NCBI GenBank assembly: GCA_043392685.1
Contig: JBHZGM010000019.1
Strand: one strand, 5' to 3'
DNA from: Metapseudomonas sp043392685
GTDB lineage: Bacteria; Pseudomonadota; Gammaproteobacteria; Pseudomonadales; Pseudomonadaceae
Length of the DNA stretch: 64,000 bases
Made by a program: the position numbers and the translations under genes. Within the stretch, counting starts at the first letter, position 1; every line of letters begins with the position of its first letter. Under the pieces are notes generated by a model. It did not search any database and was not told the DNA's origin. It saw only the letters and a program-made list of their open reading frames with translations. Below are positions 9,246-19,679 of the stretch, piece by piece.

Positions 9246-10016
9246 ATGTCGCCACTCGTGATCACCCTGTTGATCGTCGTCGGTATCGTCATCCTCATTG
9301 TCATCGGCTACGTGAACCAGATGGTGGAGAACAGCAAACTGGAGAAGGCCCGACTCAAGGCCGATCTCGGTGACCGCCTCCGCCGCTGCACCGACCTCTC
9401 CGAAACCCTCCCCGGCCAGATGGTTTCCCCCGCTCTCAAGCTCCTGCTCACCCGCCTACAAGTACAGCTCGGCGAACGCCTGCTGCAGGTGGACAAGAAT
9501 GACAACGCCCTCAAGACCCGCCTCGGACAACTCCGCCCGCTGGTCGGCCAGGGCGAATCCATTGCGGTGAACAATCCGCCGCAGAAGATCGCCAGCGAAG
9601 CCAAGGCCAAGGAAATCCGCTTCCAGCTGGAAAGCCTCCACGGCCAGATCACCCGCGCCGCCCAGGACGGCCTGTTGCCGGCCGACGAGGCCAAGAGCTG
9701 GGTGAAGGAAATCCGCGGCATGCTGGTCCAACTGCATGTGGAGTTCTTCACCAACCTCGGCCTGCAGGCCATGCAGGAGAACCAGCCGCGCCAGGCTCGC
9801 CTGGCCTTCGAGCGCGGCGTCCAGTACCTGCAGAAGCAGCCCGAACCCGCCCATTACCAGAATCAGCTGCAACAACTGAAAGCCCAGCTCGACCGCGCCA
9901 ATGCCCTGGTGCTGGAAAAGGCCCAGCCGAGCGCGGACGAACCGAACGCGCTCACCGAGGGTCTGAAGTCACTGGAAGACGACGACACCTGGAAGAAGAA
10001 GAACATCTACGACTGA
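9246..10016 (+). CDS. Conserved membrane-anchored coiled-coil protein of unknown function
   Basis: About 256 residues. An N-terminal TM segment (VITLLIVVGIVILIVIGYV) is followed by a long, charged, mainly helical cytoplasmic domain with a tetratricopeptide-like stretch near residues 165-215 (FFTNLGLQAMQENQPRQARL, then FERGVQYLQ). ATG 9246 is chosen because a GGAG box precedes it and TM1 follows directly; ATG 9183 would add 21 residues without a good ribosome site. It sits beside the tRNA cluster in the P. aeruginosa-like order. Function not recognised. Confidence 0.75.
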   Translation: MSPLVITLLIVVGIVILIVIGYVNQMVENSKLEKARLKADLGDRLRRCTDLSETLPGQMVSPALKLLLTRLQVQLGERLLQVDKNDNALKTRLGQLRPLVGQGESIAVNNPPQKIASEAKAKEIRFQLESLHGQITRAAQDGLLPADEAKSWVKEIRGMLVQLHVEFFTNLGLQAMQENQPRQARLAFERGVQYLQKQPEPAHYQNQLQQLKAQLDRANALVLEKAQPSADEPNALTEGLKSLEDDDTWKKKNIYD

Positions 10017-10039
10017 TCCGCTCAGACGAGGACCTCCCG

Positions 10040-10702
10040 ATGAGCCTGACCCTCTACGGCGCCCCGCTGTCCCCCTTTGTGCGCAAGGTGCGCCTCTACC
10101 TGCTGGAAAAGGGGCTGGATTACCAGCTGGAAATCGTCTCGCCCTTCAGCCAGCCGAGCTGGTTCCGCGAGCTGAGCCCCCTGGGCCGCATTCCCGCCCT
10201 GCGCGACGGCGACGTGACCCTCGCCGACTCCAGCGTGATCTGCCAGTACCTGGAAGAGAAATACCCACAACTCGCCCCGCTCTATGGCCATGGCGCCGAG
10301 GAGCGTGCGCGGGTCCGCTGGCTGGAGAAGTATTGCGACTACGAACTGGCCCCGCTGGCCACCTTCGGCGTGTTCCGCAACCGCACCCTGAAGCCGTCCA
10401 TGGGCCAGCCCTGCGACGAAGCCATCGTCCAGGCGGCCCTGGTGGACAAGCTGCCGCCCCACTTCGACTACCTGGAGAAGACCCTGGGTAGTGCCGACTA
10501 CTTCGTGGGCGAGTGCCTGACCCTCGCCGACCTCGCCTTCGCCACCCAGTTGATCAATATGGAGCACGGCGGCGAACGCCTCGATGCCAGGCGCTGGCCG
10601 CACCTGGCGGCCCACTACGCGCGCATGACCGCCCGTGAATCGGTGCAGGCGGTTCTGCCGGGCGAACACAAGATCCTCGCCAAGCTGGCCGGTCGCACCT
10701 GA
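10040..10702 (+). CDS. Glutathione S-transferase family protein
   Basis: A cytosolic GST-fold protein of 220 residues. The thioredoxin-like N-terminal domain reads LTLYGAPLSPFVRKVRLYLLEK and includes the cis-proline and SNAIL-like motif GRIPALRDGDVTLADSSVIC. The all-helical C-terminal domain contains the N-capping FVGECLTLADLAFATQL. The catalytic residue would be Ser/Tyr of the SPFVRK region. It probably conjugates or reduces electrophiles with glutathione. It starts 23 bases after the preceding gene and is probably co-transcribed with it; a terminator follows. Confidence 0.9.
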   Translation: MSLTLYGAPLSPFVRKVRLYLLEKGLDYQLEIVSPFSQPSWFRELSPLGRIPALRDGDVTLADSSVICQYLEEKYPQLAPLYGHGAEERARVRWLEKYCDYELAPLATFGVFRNRTLKPSMGQPCDEAIVQAALVDKLPPHFDYLEKTLGSADYFVGECLTLADLAFATQLINMEHGGERLDARRWPHLAAHYARMTARESVQAVLPGEHKILAKLAGRT

Positions 10703-10726
10703 ACCTGCCGCCAGCGCCAGCCCATG

Positions 10727-10770
10727 AAAAAGCCCGCTCGAACAGCATTACGGACAAGTCCGGGCTTTTT
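10727..10770. terminator. Bidirectional terminator between GST and fRMsr genes
   Basis: AAAAAGCCCG and CGGGCTTTTT pair across a 24-base loop and give A/T tracts on both strands. It lies between convergent genes. Confidence 0.75.
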
Positions 10771-10791
10771 CATTTCCGCTCGATCAGTCGA

Positions 10792-11274
10792 TCAGCAGTC
10801 GGTCAGGCGCAGGAAGATCGCTACCAGTTGCTCGATGCCGGCCTGGTCCTCTGCGCTGAAGCGCGCCAGCCTGGGGCTGTCCAGGTCGAGCACGCCGATC
10901 AGGCGGCTGTCCTTCACCAGCGGCACCACCAGCTCACTGTTGGACGCGCTGTCGCACGCGATGTGGCCGGGGAATGCGTGCACATCTTCCACCCGCTGGG
11001 TTTCCCGGGTGCGCGCCGCAGCGCCGCAGACGCCCTTGCTGAAGGGGATGCGCACGCAGGCGACCTTGCCCTGGAACGGGCCGAGCACCAGCTCCTCGTT
11101 GCGATTGAGGTAGAAGCCGGCCCAGTTCAAGTCCGCCAGTTCGTTGAAGATAAAGGCGGAAAACTGCGAGCTGTTGGCGATGAAGTCGCGCTCATCGGCC
11201 AGCAGGGATTCCAGCTGGGCCGCCAGCAGCGCGTAGCCGGAGAGGCCCGCCCCGGCCTGTTGCAGATCGATCAT
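10792..11274 (-). CDS. GAF-domain free methionine-(R)-sulfoxide reductase
   Basis: Reduces free L-methionine-(R)-sulfoxide using a disulfide relay. The 160-residue single GAF domain shows the family's three cysteines in VACVRIPFSKGVCG and GHIACDSASNSELVVP, and ends LIGVLDLDSPRLARF. Start at 11274 (MIDLQQ) overlaps the stop of the upstream ATPase gene (ATGA on the minus strand), indicating translational coupling. A longer in-frame extension upstream is ATPase antisense-free overlap and is not needed. Fits with other sulfoxide-repair genes nearby (msrB, gpx). Confidence 0.9.
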   Translation of the reverse strand: MIDLQQAGAGLSGYALLAAQLESLLADERDFIANSSQFSAFIFNELADLNWAGFYLNRNEELVLGPFQGKVACVRIPFSKGVCGAAARTRETQRVEDVHAFPGHIACDSASNSELVVPLVKDSRLIGVLDLDSPRLARFSAEDQAGIEQLVAIFLRLTDC

Positions 11275-12167
11275 TTGGAAGACTCCAGCAAAGCCAGCCC
11301 GACCCAGTGGCGGGCGAATTGATAGGCACAGCGGCCGTTGCGATTGCCACGCCCCAGGGCCCAGCGAATCGCCAGTTTTTCCAGTTCCTCGGTCCACTCC
11401 CAGTTCAGGCCCGCGGGTTCGGCCAGCACGCCGATCCAGTGACGGACAACGGCGAGGAAGTGGTCCTGGGTGAAGGGATAGAAGGACAGCCAGAGGCCGA
11501 AGCGGTCGGACAACGCAATCTTGTCTTCCACCGCCTCGTTGGGATGCAGCTCGCCATCGACCATCTGCCAGTGCTCGTTGTCGCTCTGCTTTTCCGGCAC
11601 CAGGTGGCGGCGGTTGGAGGTGGCGTAGAGCAGCACATTGTCCGGGGCACGCTCCAGGGAGCCATCCAGCACGCTCTTGAGCACGCGGTAGTCGCCCTCG
11701 CCCGCCTCGAAGGACAGGTCGTCGCAGAACAGCACGAAGCGCTGTGGCAGACCGGCCAGTTGCTCCACCACCCGCGGCAGGTCGGCCAGATGGTCGCGCT
11801 CGATCTCGATCAGGCGCAGGCCGGCACCGGCATGCTCGGCCAGCAACGCGCGAACCAGGGACGATTTGCCGGTACCCCGGGCGCCCCAGAGCAGCGCATG
11901 GTTGGCCGGCAGCCCATCGACGAACTGGCGGGTGTTGCCGGCCAGTTGCTCGCGCTGCTTGTCGACACCGATAAGGTCGGCCAGGGACAGGTCCAGGCTG
12001 ACCTCCAGCGGTTGCAGGTATCCGCTGCGGCCATCGCGATGCCAGCGGGCGGCCAGGCTTTTCTGCCAGTCGATCACCGGCCGGGGTACCGGCAACAGGG
12101 GTTCGAGACGGGCCAGCACCGCATCGGCGCGCTCGAGAAATTCATACAGGCGGGAATCCACGTTCAA
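11271..12167 (-). CDS. DUF815-type AAA+ ATP-binding protein
   Basis: A predicted P-loop ATPase of 298 residues. Walker A is GARGTGKSSLVRALL near residue 97, Walker B is RFVLFCDDLSFE, and a sensor-1-like segment reads VLLYATSNRRHL. The N-terminal part (YEFLERADAVLARLEPLLP) and the arrangement match DUF815, a conserved family with an unknown client. It is first in a two-gene operon with the methionine sulfoxide reductase. Confidence 0.88.
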   Translation of the reverse strand: MNVDSRLYEFLERADAVLARLEPLLPVPRPVIDWQKSLAARWHRDGRSGYLQPLEVSLDLSLADLIGVDKQREQLAGNTRQFVDGLPANHALLWGARGTGKSSLVRALLAEHAGAGLRLIEIERDHLADLPRVVEQLAGLPQRFVLFCDDLSFEAGEGDYRVLKSVLDGSLERAPDNVLLYATSNRRHLVPEKQSDNEHWQMVDGELHPNEAVEDKIALSDRFGLWLSFYPFTQDHFLAVVRHWIGVLAEPAGLNWEWTEELEKLAIRWALGRGNRNGRCAYQFARHWVGLALLESSK

Positions 12168-12259
12168 CTCCTTCTTCAGCCGCAGCCATCAGGCGCTGCC
12201 GGCAAACGGGATAGGCTATGCTTGGCAGGCCCTCGGAACAAGGCCAAATCCCAAGCCCC

Positions 12260-14570
<2,311 letters not shown>

Positions 14571-14590
<20 letters not shown>

Positions 14591-15038
14591 GCTGACCCAG
14601 CAACTCGCCGAGGCGTGCGCGCAGTTCCGCCATTTCATTTAGATCCAGCCCGCTGGCGCAGATCAGCTCGCTGCGCAGCGGCATCACTCTGTCACGCATG
14701 GTGGCGCCCTCTTCCGTCAGCGCCAGGTGCACTTCGCGCTCGTCATGGGCCGCGCGCTTGCGGCGCACCAGGCCGAGCTGCTCCAGGCGCTTCAACAACG
14801 GCGTGAGGGTGCCCGAGTCCAGCAGCAGGCGCTCGCCCAGGGCTTTCACCGTAGGCTGCTCCGGCGCCCGCGCGTGCCACTCCCAGAGCACCAGCATGAC
14901 CAGGTACTGCGGATAGGTCAGGCCAAGGGGCTCCAGCAGCGGCCGATAGCCGCGAATCACCGCGCGGGAGGCGGCGTAGAGCTTGAAACAGAGCTGGTTG
15001 TCCAGCAGCAGCTCCGGCTCGATCGATGGCGTATTCAT
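14571..15038 (-). CDS. ospR: MarR-family peroxide-sensing regulator, OspR-like
   Basis: A 155-residue winged-helix repressor of the OhrR group. The sensor cysteine lies in DNQLCFKLYAASRAV (Cys17) and a second cysteine in SELICASG, the 2-Cys arrangement of OhrR/OspR. The recognition region is LGERLLLDSGTLTPLLKRLE. Its start overlaps the gpx stop (ATGA), so the two are one operon, as for OspR-Gpx in P. aeruginosa. A perfect palindrome upstream of gpx is the likely operator, giving autoregulation. The 3' end overlaps the convergent hybrid kinase by 20 bases. Confidence 0.88.
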
Positions 15039-15520
15039 TTCAGCAGGGCTTCGATCTCGGCGGTGATCTCTTCCGGTTTGGTGGTCGGCGCGAAGCGCTT
15101 GATGCGCTGGCCGTCCTGGCTGATCAGGAACTTGGTGAAGTTCCATTTGATGCGCTGGCTGCCCAGCAGGCCCGGTGCGCGCTTCTTCAGTTGCACGTAG
15201 AGCGGATGGGCCTGCGCGCCGTTGACGTCGATCTTCTTGAACAGCGGGAAGCTGACGCCGAAGTTCAGCTCACAGAACTCGCTGATGGCGCCTTCGTCAC
15301 CCGGCTCCTGCTTGCCGAACTGGTTACAGGGGAAGCCCAGCACCACCAGGCCCCGCTCCTTGTATCGCTGCCAGAGCTGTTCCAGGCCCTTGTACTGCGG
15401 GGTGAAGCCGCATTTGCTGGCAGTGTTGACCACCAGCAGGGCCTTGCCGCCGAAGTCCGCAAGAGTCTTCTGCTCGCCTTTGATGGTGGTCACGGGGATA
15501 TCGAGAATCTTGTCGCTCAT
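15035..15520 (-). CDS. gpx: Glutathione peroxidase
   Basis: Reduces hydroperoxides with thiol donors. The 161-residue protein has the catalytic cysteine in NTASKCGFTPQYKGLE, the Gln in LGFPCNQFGKQEPG and the Trp in KWNFTKFLIS. These form the Cys-Gln-Trp site of the Cys-type glutathione peroxidase family. It is the first gene of the gpx-ospR operon, under a probable OspR operator at 15566-15589. Induction by organic or hydrogen peroxide is therefore expected. Confidence 0.95.
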   Translation of the reverse strand: MSDKILDIPVTTIKGEQKTLADFGGKALLVVNTASKCGFTPQYKGLEQLWQRYKERGLVVLGFPCNQFGKQEPGDEGAISEFCELNFGVSFPLFKKIDVNGAQAHPLYVQLKKRAPGLLGSQRIKWNFTKFLISQDGQRIKRFAPTTKPEEITAEIEALLK

Positions 15521-15565
15521 GGTCGGAACCTGTTCGGGGAGGTCAGGCCCGGGAAAATAGCCCTC

Positions 15566-15589
15566 AATTAAATTGCGCGCAATTTAATT
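15566..15589. promoter_or_regulatory. 24-bp perfect palindrome, probable OspR/OhrR operator
   Basis: A perfect inverted repeat of AATTAAATTGCG and its complement is centred on GCGCGC, 46 bases upstream of the gpx start. MarR/OhrR repressors bind AT-rich palindromes of this kind. Related TTGCGCGCWA cores lie upstream of the second ohrR-like gene and the esterase (33606, 34151, 34197). Confidence 0.75.
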
Positions 15590-15595
15590 TTTCAT

Positions 15596-15619
15596 AAAAA
15601 AGCCCGCCTGCTGGCGGGC
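15596..15619 (-). terminator. Terminator after msrB
   Basis: GCCCGCC-TGCT-GGCGGGC is followed on the minus strand by a run of T (the A-run at 15596-15601). It lies 20 bases past the msrB stop and separates it from the gpx operon promoter. Confidence 0.85.
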
Positions 15620-15638
15620 CCGAGCGAAAGCTGTGCGC

Positions 15639-16031
15639 TCAACGCGGCTGGAGCTTGAGCGACACCGAGTTGATGCAGTAACGCAGACCGGTGGGACGCG
15701 GGCCGTCCGGGAAGACATGGCCCAGATGGGCGTCGCAGCGGGCGCAGCGCACCTCGATCCGGTGCATGCCGTGGCTGAAATCCTCGCGCTCGGCGATGAC
15801 CTCCTTGCTCACCGGCTGGAAATAGCTCGGCCAGCCGCTGCCGGAATCGTACTTGGCATCGGAATCGAACAACGCCTCGCCGCAACAGGCGCAGTGGTAG
15901 GTGCCCGGCGTCTTGGTGGCGTAGTACTCGCCGGTGAAGGCGCGCTCAGTGCCACCCAGGCGGCAAACGTGGAACTGGGCGTCGGAAAGCTCCTCGCGCC
16001 AGCTCTCCAGGGGTTTCTCAAGCTTGTCCAT
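15639..16031 (-). CDS. msrB: Peptide-methionine (R)-S-oxide reductase MsrB
   Basis: Repairs methionine-R-sulfoxide in proteins. The 130-residue protein has two zinc-binding CxxC pairs (HCACCGEAL, VRCARCDAHLG), the substrate motif SGSGWPSYF and the catalytic cysteine in RYCINSVSL near the C-terminus. ATG 16031 (MDKLEKP) is chosen because GAGG lies just upstream; an ATG 15 bases further up is possible. A hairpin with T-run lies 20 bases before the start (16051-16087), which may attenuate expression. Confidence 0.95.
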   Translation of the reverse strand: MDKLEKPLESWREELSDAQFHVCRLGGTERAFTGEYYATKTPGTYHCACCGEALFDSDAKYDSGSGWPSYFQPVSKEVIAEREDFSHGMHRIEVRCARCDAHLGHVFPDGPRPTGLRYCINSVSLKLQPR

Positions 16032-16050
16032 GACAGACCTCGACATTAGT

Positions 16051-16087
16051 AAAAAAGCCCGGTCCCGACCTTTTCGGACCACCGGGC
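16051..16087 (-). promoter_or_regulatory. Terminator-like hairpin in the msrB leader
   Basis: GCCCGGT and ACCGGGC pair with an inner GGTCC-type stem, and on the minus strand the hairpin is followed by six T residues. It is upstream of msrB rather than downstream of any minus-strand gene, so it looks like an attenuator or a block on antisense transcription from the alaA side. Confidence 0.45.
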
Positions 16088-16204
16088 CGCACGTATCATG
16101 CGCGACTCATCAGACGCCAGTCTGGCAGTGGCGTTACAGGCTGCCAAGGCGCATCGCTCCCCGTCGCCTCGCGCGACTCTTTCCACTCGGGACACCCACG
16201 TATC

Positions 16205-17416
16205 ATGCAGGTCAGCAAATCGAACAAGCTCGCCAATGTCTGCTACGACATCCGCGGACCGGTGCTCAGGCACGCCAAACGTCTGGAAGAGGAAGGCCAT
16301 CGCATCCTCAAGCTGAACATCGGCAATCCGGCGCCGTTCGGTTTCGAAGCCCCGGAGGAAATCCTCCAGGATGTGATCCGCAACCTGCCCACCGCCCAGG
16401 GCTACAGTGATTCCAAGGGCCTGTTCAGCGCGCGCAAGGCGGTCATGCAGTACTGCCAGCAAAAGCAGATCGAAGGCGTGGGCATCGAGGACATCTACCT
16501 CGGTAACGGCGTCTCCGAGCTGATCGTGATGTCCATGCAGGCTCTGCTCAACAACGGCGACGAAGTGCTCATCCCGGCCCCGGACTACCCGCTGTGGACC
16601 GCCGCCGTGAGCCTGGCTGGCGGCAAGCCGGTGCACTACCTGTGCGACGAGCAGGCCGACTGGTTCCCCGACCTGGACGACATCAAGGCCAAGATCACCC
16701 CGAACACCAAGGCCCTGGTGATCATCAACCCGAACAACCCGACCGGTGCGGTGTACTCCAGGGAGCTGCTGCTGGGCATGCTCGAACTGGCCCGCCAGCA
16801 CAACCTGGTGGTGTTCTCCGACGAGATCTACGACAAGATCCTCTACGACGGCGCCGTCCACGTCAGCACCGCATCCCTGGCTCCGGACCTGCTCTGCCTG
16901 ACCTTCAACGGCCTGTCCAAATCCTACCGCGTGGCGGGTTTCCGCTCCGGCTGGCTGATCATCTCCGGGCCCAGGCAGCACGCCCAGAGCTACATCGAAG
17001 GCATCGACATGCTGGCCAACATGCGCCTGTGCGCCAACGTCCCGGCCCAGCATGCGATCCAGACTGCCCTGGGGGGCTACCAGAGCATCAATGACCTGGT
17101 CCTGCCGCCCGGCCGCCTGCTCGAACAGCGCAACCGCACCTACGAGCTGCTCAACGACATTCCGGGCGTGAGCTGCGTCAAGCCCATGGGCGCGCTGTAC
17201 GCCTTCCCGAAGATCGACCCGAAAGTCTGCCCGATCCACAACGACGAGAAGTTCGTCCTCGACCTGCTGCTTTCCGAGAAGCTGCTGATCGTCCAGGGCA
17301 CCGCCTTCAACTGGCCGTGGCCGGACCACTTCCGCGTGGTCACCCTGCCCCGCGTCGACGACCTCGAGCAGGCCATCGGCCGCATCGGCAACTTCCTCAA
17401 GTCGTATCGCCAGTAA
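16205..17416 (+). CDS. alaA: Alanine aminotransferase AlaA (class I PLP aminotransferase)
   Basis: A PLP enzyme expected to convert glutamate plus pyruvate to 2-oxoglutarate plus alanine. The 403-residue chain shows LNIGNPAPFGFEAP at the substrate loop, IINPNNPTGAVYS and FSDEIYDKILYDG at the cofactor site, the Schiff-base lysine in FNGLSKSYRVAGFRSGW, and a C-terminal FRVVTLPR arginine for the carboxylate. The 'GPVLRHAKRLEEEGHRILKL' start is characteristic of AlaA/YfbQ. The next gene starts only 6 bases after the stop. Confidence 0.92.
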   Translation: MQVSKSNKLANVCYDIRGPVLRHAKRLEEEGHRILKLNIGNPAPFGFEAPEEILQDVIRNLPTAQGYSDSKGLFSARKAVMQYCQQKQIEGVGIEDIYLGNGVSELIVMSMQALLNNGDEVLIPAPDYPLWTAAVSLAGGKPVHYLCDEQADWFPDLDDIKAKITPNTKALVIINPNNPTGAVYSRELLLGMLELARQHNLVVFSDEIYDKILYDGAVHVSTASLAPDLLCLTFNGLSKSYRVAGFRSGWLIISGPRQHAQSYIEGIDMLANMRLCANVPAQHAIQTALGGYQSINDLVLPPGRLLEQRNRTYELLNDIPGVSCVKPMGALYAFPKIDPKVCPIHNDEKFVLDLLLSEKLLIVQGTAFNWPWPDHFRVVTLPRVDDLEQAIGRIGNFLKSYRQ

Positions 17417-17422
17417 CGGCCA

Positions 17423-17875
17423 ATGGACCTGCAGATCGACGACTTCTACAAGGACTGCGCCGCCGGCCTGCTGCAGCTCTATCAGGCCTTCCCGCGGCGC
17501 ATTGCGCTCTACGTGGAAGACCTGATCGGCCCGTCCGAACCGGATGAGTTCGGCCTGCCCAGCAAGCGCCACGAAAGCTGCCTGGGCGCCCTGCTCTGGC
17601 TTGCCGACGAGGGCTACCTGCGCTTCGACAGCACCATCCATTTCGAAGCGCTGGACCAGGCAATCCTCACCGAGAAGGGCTTCCTGCGGATGTCGCGCAC
17701 GCTGCCCGGCACACTGGCCAACCCCGAAGCCCTGCCCCCCAGCATCCTGCGGGTCCGCGCCAGCCTGGCGCAGCAACTGCGAGAAGCCCTGCGCAGCGCC
17801 GACAGCGAACGCCTCGTGCGCCTGACTCGGCTAATCTTCGATAGCAGTACGGACGCCGTGGGCGACATAGTTTGA
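17423..17875 (+). CDS. Conserved hypothetical protein between alaA and htpX
   Basis: A 150-residue soluble protein of unknown function, starting 6 bases after alaA (GTAACGGCCA spacer) and therefore probably co-translated with it. It is mainly helical, with FPRRIALYVEDLIGP and CLGALLWLADEGYLRF, the latter like a winged-helix segment. The same position between alaA and htpX is occupied by a hypothetical gene in P. aeruginosa (PA2829 as I recall), so it is conserved in the genus. Confidence 0.75.
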   Translation: MDLQIDDFYKDCAAGLLQLYQAFPRRIALYVEDLIGPSEPDEFGLPSKRHESCLGALLWLADEGYLRFDSTIHFEALDQAILTEKGFLRMSRTLPGTLANPEALPPSILRVRASLAQQLREALRSADSERLVRLTRLIFDSSTDAVGDIV

Positions 17876-17962
17876 AATAGTCCCTGGTTGAATACGCCAG
17901 GGGCGCCCCTTATATACCCCGCATACGAAACCGCTTTCCGCCGTGAGGAGACCGTTCCAATC

Positions 17963-18835
17963 ATGATGCGCATTCTGTTGTTCCTGGCCACGAACCTTGC
18001 AGTCCTGGTGATTGCCAGCATCACCCTGAAACTGCTGGGCGTAGACCGTTTCACCGGCCAGAACTACGGCAGCCTGCTGGTTTTCTGTGCCGTGTTCGGC
18101 TTCGCCGGCTCCCTGGTTTCGCTGTTCATCTCCAAGTGGATGGCGAAGATGAGCACCGGTACCGAGATCATCACCCAGCCCCGCACCCGCCACGAGCAGT
18201 GGCTGCTGCAGACCGTCGAGCAACTGTCCCGCGAAGCCGGCATCAAGATGCCGGAAGTCGGCATCTTCCCCGCCTACGAGGCCAACGCCTTCGCCACCGG
18301 CTGGAACCGCAACGATGCACTGGTGGCCGTGAGCCAGGGCCTGCTGGAGCGCTTCTCCCCCGATGAAGTGAAAGCCGTGCTGGCCCACGAGATCGGCCAC
18401 GTGGCCAACGGCGACATGGTCACCCTGGCGTTGATCCAGGGCGTGGTGAACACCTTCGTGATGTTCTTCGCGCGCATCTTCGGCAACTTCGTCGACAAGG
18501 TGATCCTGAAGAACGAGGAAGGCCCCGGCATCGGTTACTTCGTCGCGACCATCTTCGCCGAGCTGGTCCTGGGCATCCTCGCCAGCATCATCGTCATGTG
18601 GTTCTCGCGCCGCCGCGAATACCGCGCCGACGAAGCCGGCGCCAGCCTGGCCGGCACCAACGCCATGATCGGCGCCCTGCAACGCCTGCGTGCCGAGCAA
18701 GGCGTACCGGTGCAGATGCCCGACAGCCTGACCGCCTTCGGCATCAACGGCGGCCTCAAGCACGGCCTCGCCGGCCTGCTGATGAGCCACCCGCCGCTGG
18801 AAGACCGCATCGAGGCCCTGCGCCGCCGCGGCTGA
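17963..18835 (+). CDS. htpX: Membrane zinc metalloprotease HtpX
   Basis: An M48 endopeptidase of the inner membrane that degrades misfolded membrane proteins. The 290-residue chain has two N-terminal TM segments, the HExxH zinc site in VLAHEIGHVANGD (about residue 140), two further hydrophobic segments (LVLGILASIIVMWF) and the third zinc ligand in RRREYRADEAGA. The start at 17963 (MMRILLF) has GAGGAG upstream; the longer frame to 17888 is non-coding leader. A strong terminator follows. Confidence 0.95.
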   Translation: MMRILLFLATNLAVLVIASITLKLLGVDRFTGQNYGSLLVFCAVFGFAGSLVSLFISKWMAKMSTGTEIITQPRTRHEQWLLQTVEQLSREAGIKMPEVGIFPAYEANAFATGWNRNDALVAVSQGLLERFSPDEVKAVLAHEIGHVANGDMVTLALIQGVVNTFVMFFARIFGNFVDKVILKNEEGPGIGYFVATIFAELVLGILASIIVMWFSRRREYRADEAGASLAGTNAMIGALQRLRAEQGVPVQMPDSLTAFGINGGLKHGLAGLLMSHPPLEDRIEALRRRG

Positions 18836-18852
18836 TACGACTCACACTGACT

Positions 18853-18879
18853 GGGCGGCCAATTGGCCGCCCTTTTTTT
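18853..18879 (+). terminator. Terminator after htpX
   Basis: GGGCGGCC-AATT-GGCCGCCC followed by a seven-T tract, 17 bases after the stop. A 55-base downstream stretch resembles the sequence after another terminator at 49590. Confidence 0.9.
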
Positions 18880-18923
18880 GCATGCGCGAAAGGTCTGGTG
18901 ATTCGCAGCGAATCGCAGCCCAG

Positions 18924-19583
18924 CTACTTCCTGCGCAGGCGGAACACCGGCTCATGCAGGGCGTCCAGCCCGCGGGAGGCGAACTTCCAGTTATTCCCCA
19001 GCACGTCGTTACGCTCCAGCATCTCTACTTCCCAGCCGGCTTGCAGATGCCTGCACACTTCGGTTTCCGGCACCGAGAACGGCGGGCCGTCCATGCGTGC
19101 CTGTTCGTAGTCCAGGGTGACCATCAAACCAACGCAACGGGCCGGCAGAATGCGCTGCAAGTGCGCGACATAGTCATCGCGCATGGGCGGTGGCAGGGCG
19201 ATCAGCGCAGCGCGGTCATAGAGCGCCTGGCACTGGGCGACATCCGCCGCAGTCACGGCGAAGAAATCACCCTGGAGAATCTCGATGGCACCCGCACTGT
19301 AGCGGCGCAGCACACCCTGCTGCGTCACCCGAGGCGTCAGCCCCTGCTCGGCGAAGAAGTCCTGCACCGCGCGCTCGGCCAGCTCCACGCCCAGGACCCG
19401 GTGCCCCTGCCCTGCCAGCCAGGCCATGTCCAGGGTCTTGCCACAGAGCGGCACCAGTACCTGGCAACCATGGGGCAGCGCCAGTTGTGGCCAGTAGCGT
19501 TGCAGATAGGGATTCACCTCGCTCTGGTGGAATCCGATCTGATTCTCCGCCCACCGCGACCGCCAGAATTGCTCGTCCATCAC
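18924..19583 (-). CDS. tpm: Thiopurine S-methyltransferase
   Basis: A SAM-dependent methyltransferase of 219 residues acting on thiopurines and, in Pseudomonas, on selenium or tellurium oxyanion derivatives. It shows FWRSRWAENQIGFHQSEVNP at the N-terminus, the SAM-binding LVPLCGKTLDMAWLAGQGH, and VYDRAALIALPP-type motif (LYDRAALIALPPPMRDDYV). Length and motifs match the bacterial TPMT family. It stands between convergent htpX and the divergent dioxygenase gene. Confidence 0.92.
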   Translation of the reverse strand: MMDEQFWRSRWAENQIGFHQSEVNPYLQRYWPQLALPHGCQVLVPLCGKTLDMAWLAGQGHRVLGVELAERAVQDFFAEQGLTPRVTQQGVLRRYSAGAIEILQGDFFAVTAADVAQCQALYDRAALIALPPPMRDDYVAHLQRILPARCVGLMVTLDYEQARMDGPPFSVPETEVCRHLQAGWEVEMLERNDVLGNNWKFASRGLDALHEPVFRLRRK

Positions 19584-19679
19584 GCCTCCATGAATTCGAT
19601 CAAACCGCTCAAATATTTATGCTGGAAATCGATATATACAGCCCGGATGATGCCGGAATCCTAGCGGAGGAATTCCGAA

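Noticed and set aside
16046..17776. 576-codon minus-strand frame over alaA
   Set aside because: Antisense to alaA, which has clear PLP-enzyme motifs.
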